This document shows positions 5,410-5,622 of a stretch of 5,622 nt of DNA, piece by piece. The notes under the pieces were generated by a model, which saw nothing but the letters and a program-made list of their open reading frames with translations, did not search any database and was not told the origin of the DNA. The stretch is from Caulobacteraceae bacterium (lineage in GTDB: Bacteria; Pseudomonadota; Alphaproteobacteria; Caulobacterales; Caulobacteraceae), in contig CANGRP010000167.1 of NCBI GenBank assembly GCA_947456005.1, forward strand, positions 1 to 5,622, written 5' to 3'. Positions within the stretch are counted from its first letter, which is position 1; every line of letters begins with the position of its first letter. A program made the position numbers and the translations under genes.

Positions 5410-5622
5410 CGGCGTCGAGCTCCGACAGGCGCGCCTGGCTCCAGGGGCTCTGCGGCCGCTCGGCGAGGCGTTCGTCGACCAGCACCCGGGCGAAGCCCGC
5501 CTGGCCGCTGCGCAGGGCCGCGACCAGCAGGGTCCTCTGCCAGGCGTCGCGCTGGGCGTGGCTGCCGCCGAACACCGACAGGAGGCGTCGCACGGGGGCC
5601 AGGAAGGCGACGCTCGCTTCAA
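5399..5622 (-). CDS. TTC38-family tetratricopeptide repeat protein, C-terminal part (5' end outside window)
   Basis: The frame is open from the right edge to a TGA at 5401-5399, giving the last 73 residues of a larger protein. It begins EASVAFLAPVRRLL and includes GGSHAQRDAW and then LVDERLAERPQSPWS. Proteins of the tetratricopeptide repeat protein 38 family close with the same pattern: GGSxAQRD, a helix, then LLxER..L.P.SP. I recognise this from memory of the human protein and of alphaproteobacterial relatives. The family consists of helical-repeat proteins of unknown biochemical role. A GTG at 5593 could be mistaken for a start, but the coding signal continues unbroken to the edge, so it is better read as internal Val. 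Its last 11 bases overlap the convergent thiolase-like gene. Confidence 0.72.
   Translation of the reverse strand, partial: EASVAFLAPVRRLLSVFGGSHAQRDAWQRTLLVAALRSGQAGFARVLVDERLAERPQSPWSQARLSELDAVSR

Noticed and set aside
5399..5593. A 64-residue stand-alone small gene starting at GTG 5593
   Set aside because: The frame continues open to the window edge with matching family motif context, so it is the tail of a larger gene rather than a complete small one.
3010..5622. An 870-codon stop-free frame on the minus strand across tlpA and the thiolase-like gene
   Set aside because: It is antisense to two well-supported genes, and its product is a Gly/Asp/Val/His-rich sequence without recognisable domains. 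Long open antisense frames are expected when third codon positions are nearly all G or C.

Overview
The window is a compact, very GC-rich stretch of bacterial chromosome, with G or C in most third codon positions. It looks like an alphaproteobacterium, and the protein flavours and gene neighbourhood suggest Caulobacterales (Caulobacter, Phenylobacterium or Brevundimonas type). That placement is an inference from remembered relatives, not from a search. No mobile element, CRISPR array, RNA gene or intergenic gap above 40 bases is visible. The content is mostly core metabolism and envelope biogenesis.

Layout from left to right. (1) The 3' end of a hypoxanthine phosphoribosyltransferase-like purine salvage gene (+) enters from the left edge and stops at 272. 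(2) Converging on it is a three-gene minus-strand operon, argH - lptM-like lipoprotein - lysA (3218 down to 263). Both junctions are 4-base ATGA stop/start overlaps. It makes argininosuccinate lyase (last step of arginine synthesis), a small LptM/YifL-type outer-membrane lipoprotein, and diaminopimelate decarboxylase (last step of lysine synthesis). (3) Diverging from argH is tlpA (+, 3217-3837), a membrane-anchored thioredoxin-like protein with a WCAPC active site. As called here, its ATG physically overlaps the argH ATG. (4) After 39 bases with a strong Shine-Dalgarno comes a 510-residue thiolase-fold protein (+, 3877-5409). It lacks the usual catalytic cysteines and GHP histidine and carries an extra C-terminal domain, like thiolase-like protein type 1. 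(5) Converging on it is the 3' end of a TTC38-type tetratricopeptide protein (-), which runs off the right edge.

The genes are packed so tightly that four of the five CDS boundaries with recognisable ends overlap by 2-11 bases, and the remaining gap is 39 bases. The most notable points are a 10-base perfect palindrome that ends two convergent genes with the same Gln-Ala-stop, the overlapping divergent start codons of argH and tlpA (with a competing, better-supported internal argH start), the catalytically stripped thiolase, and a divergent LptM motif. I did not find convincing evidence for a wholly new multi-gene system.
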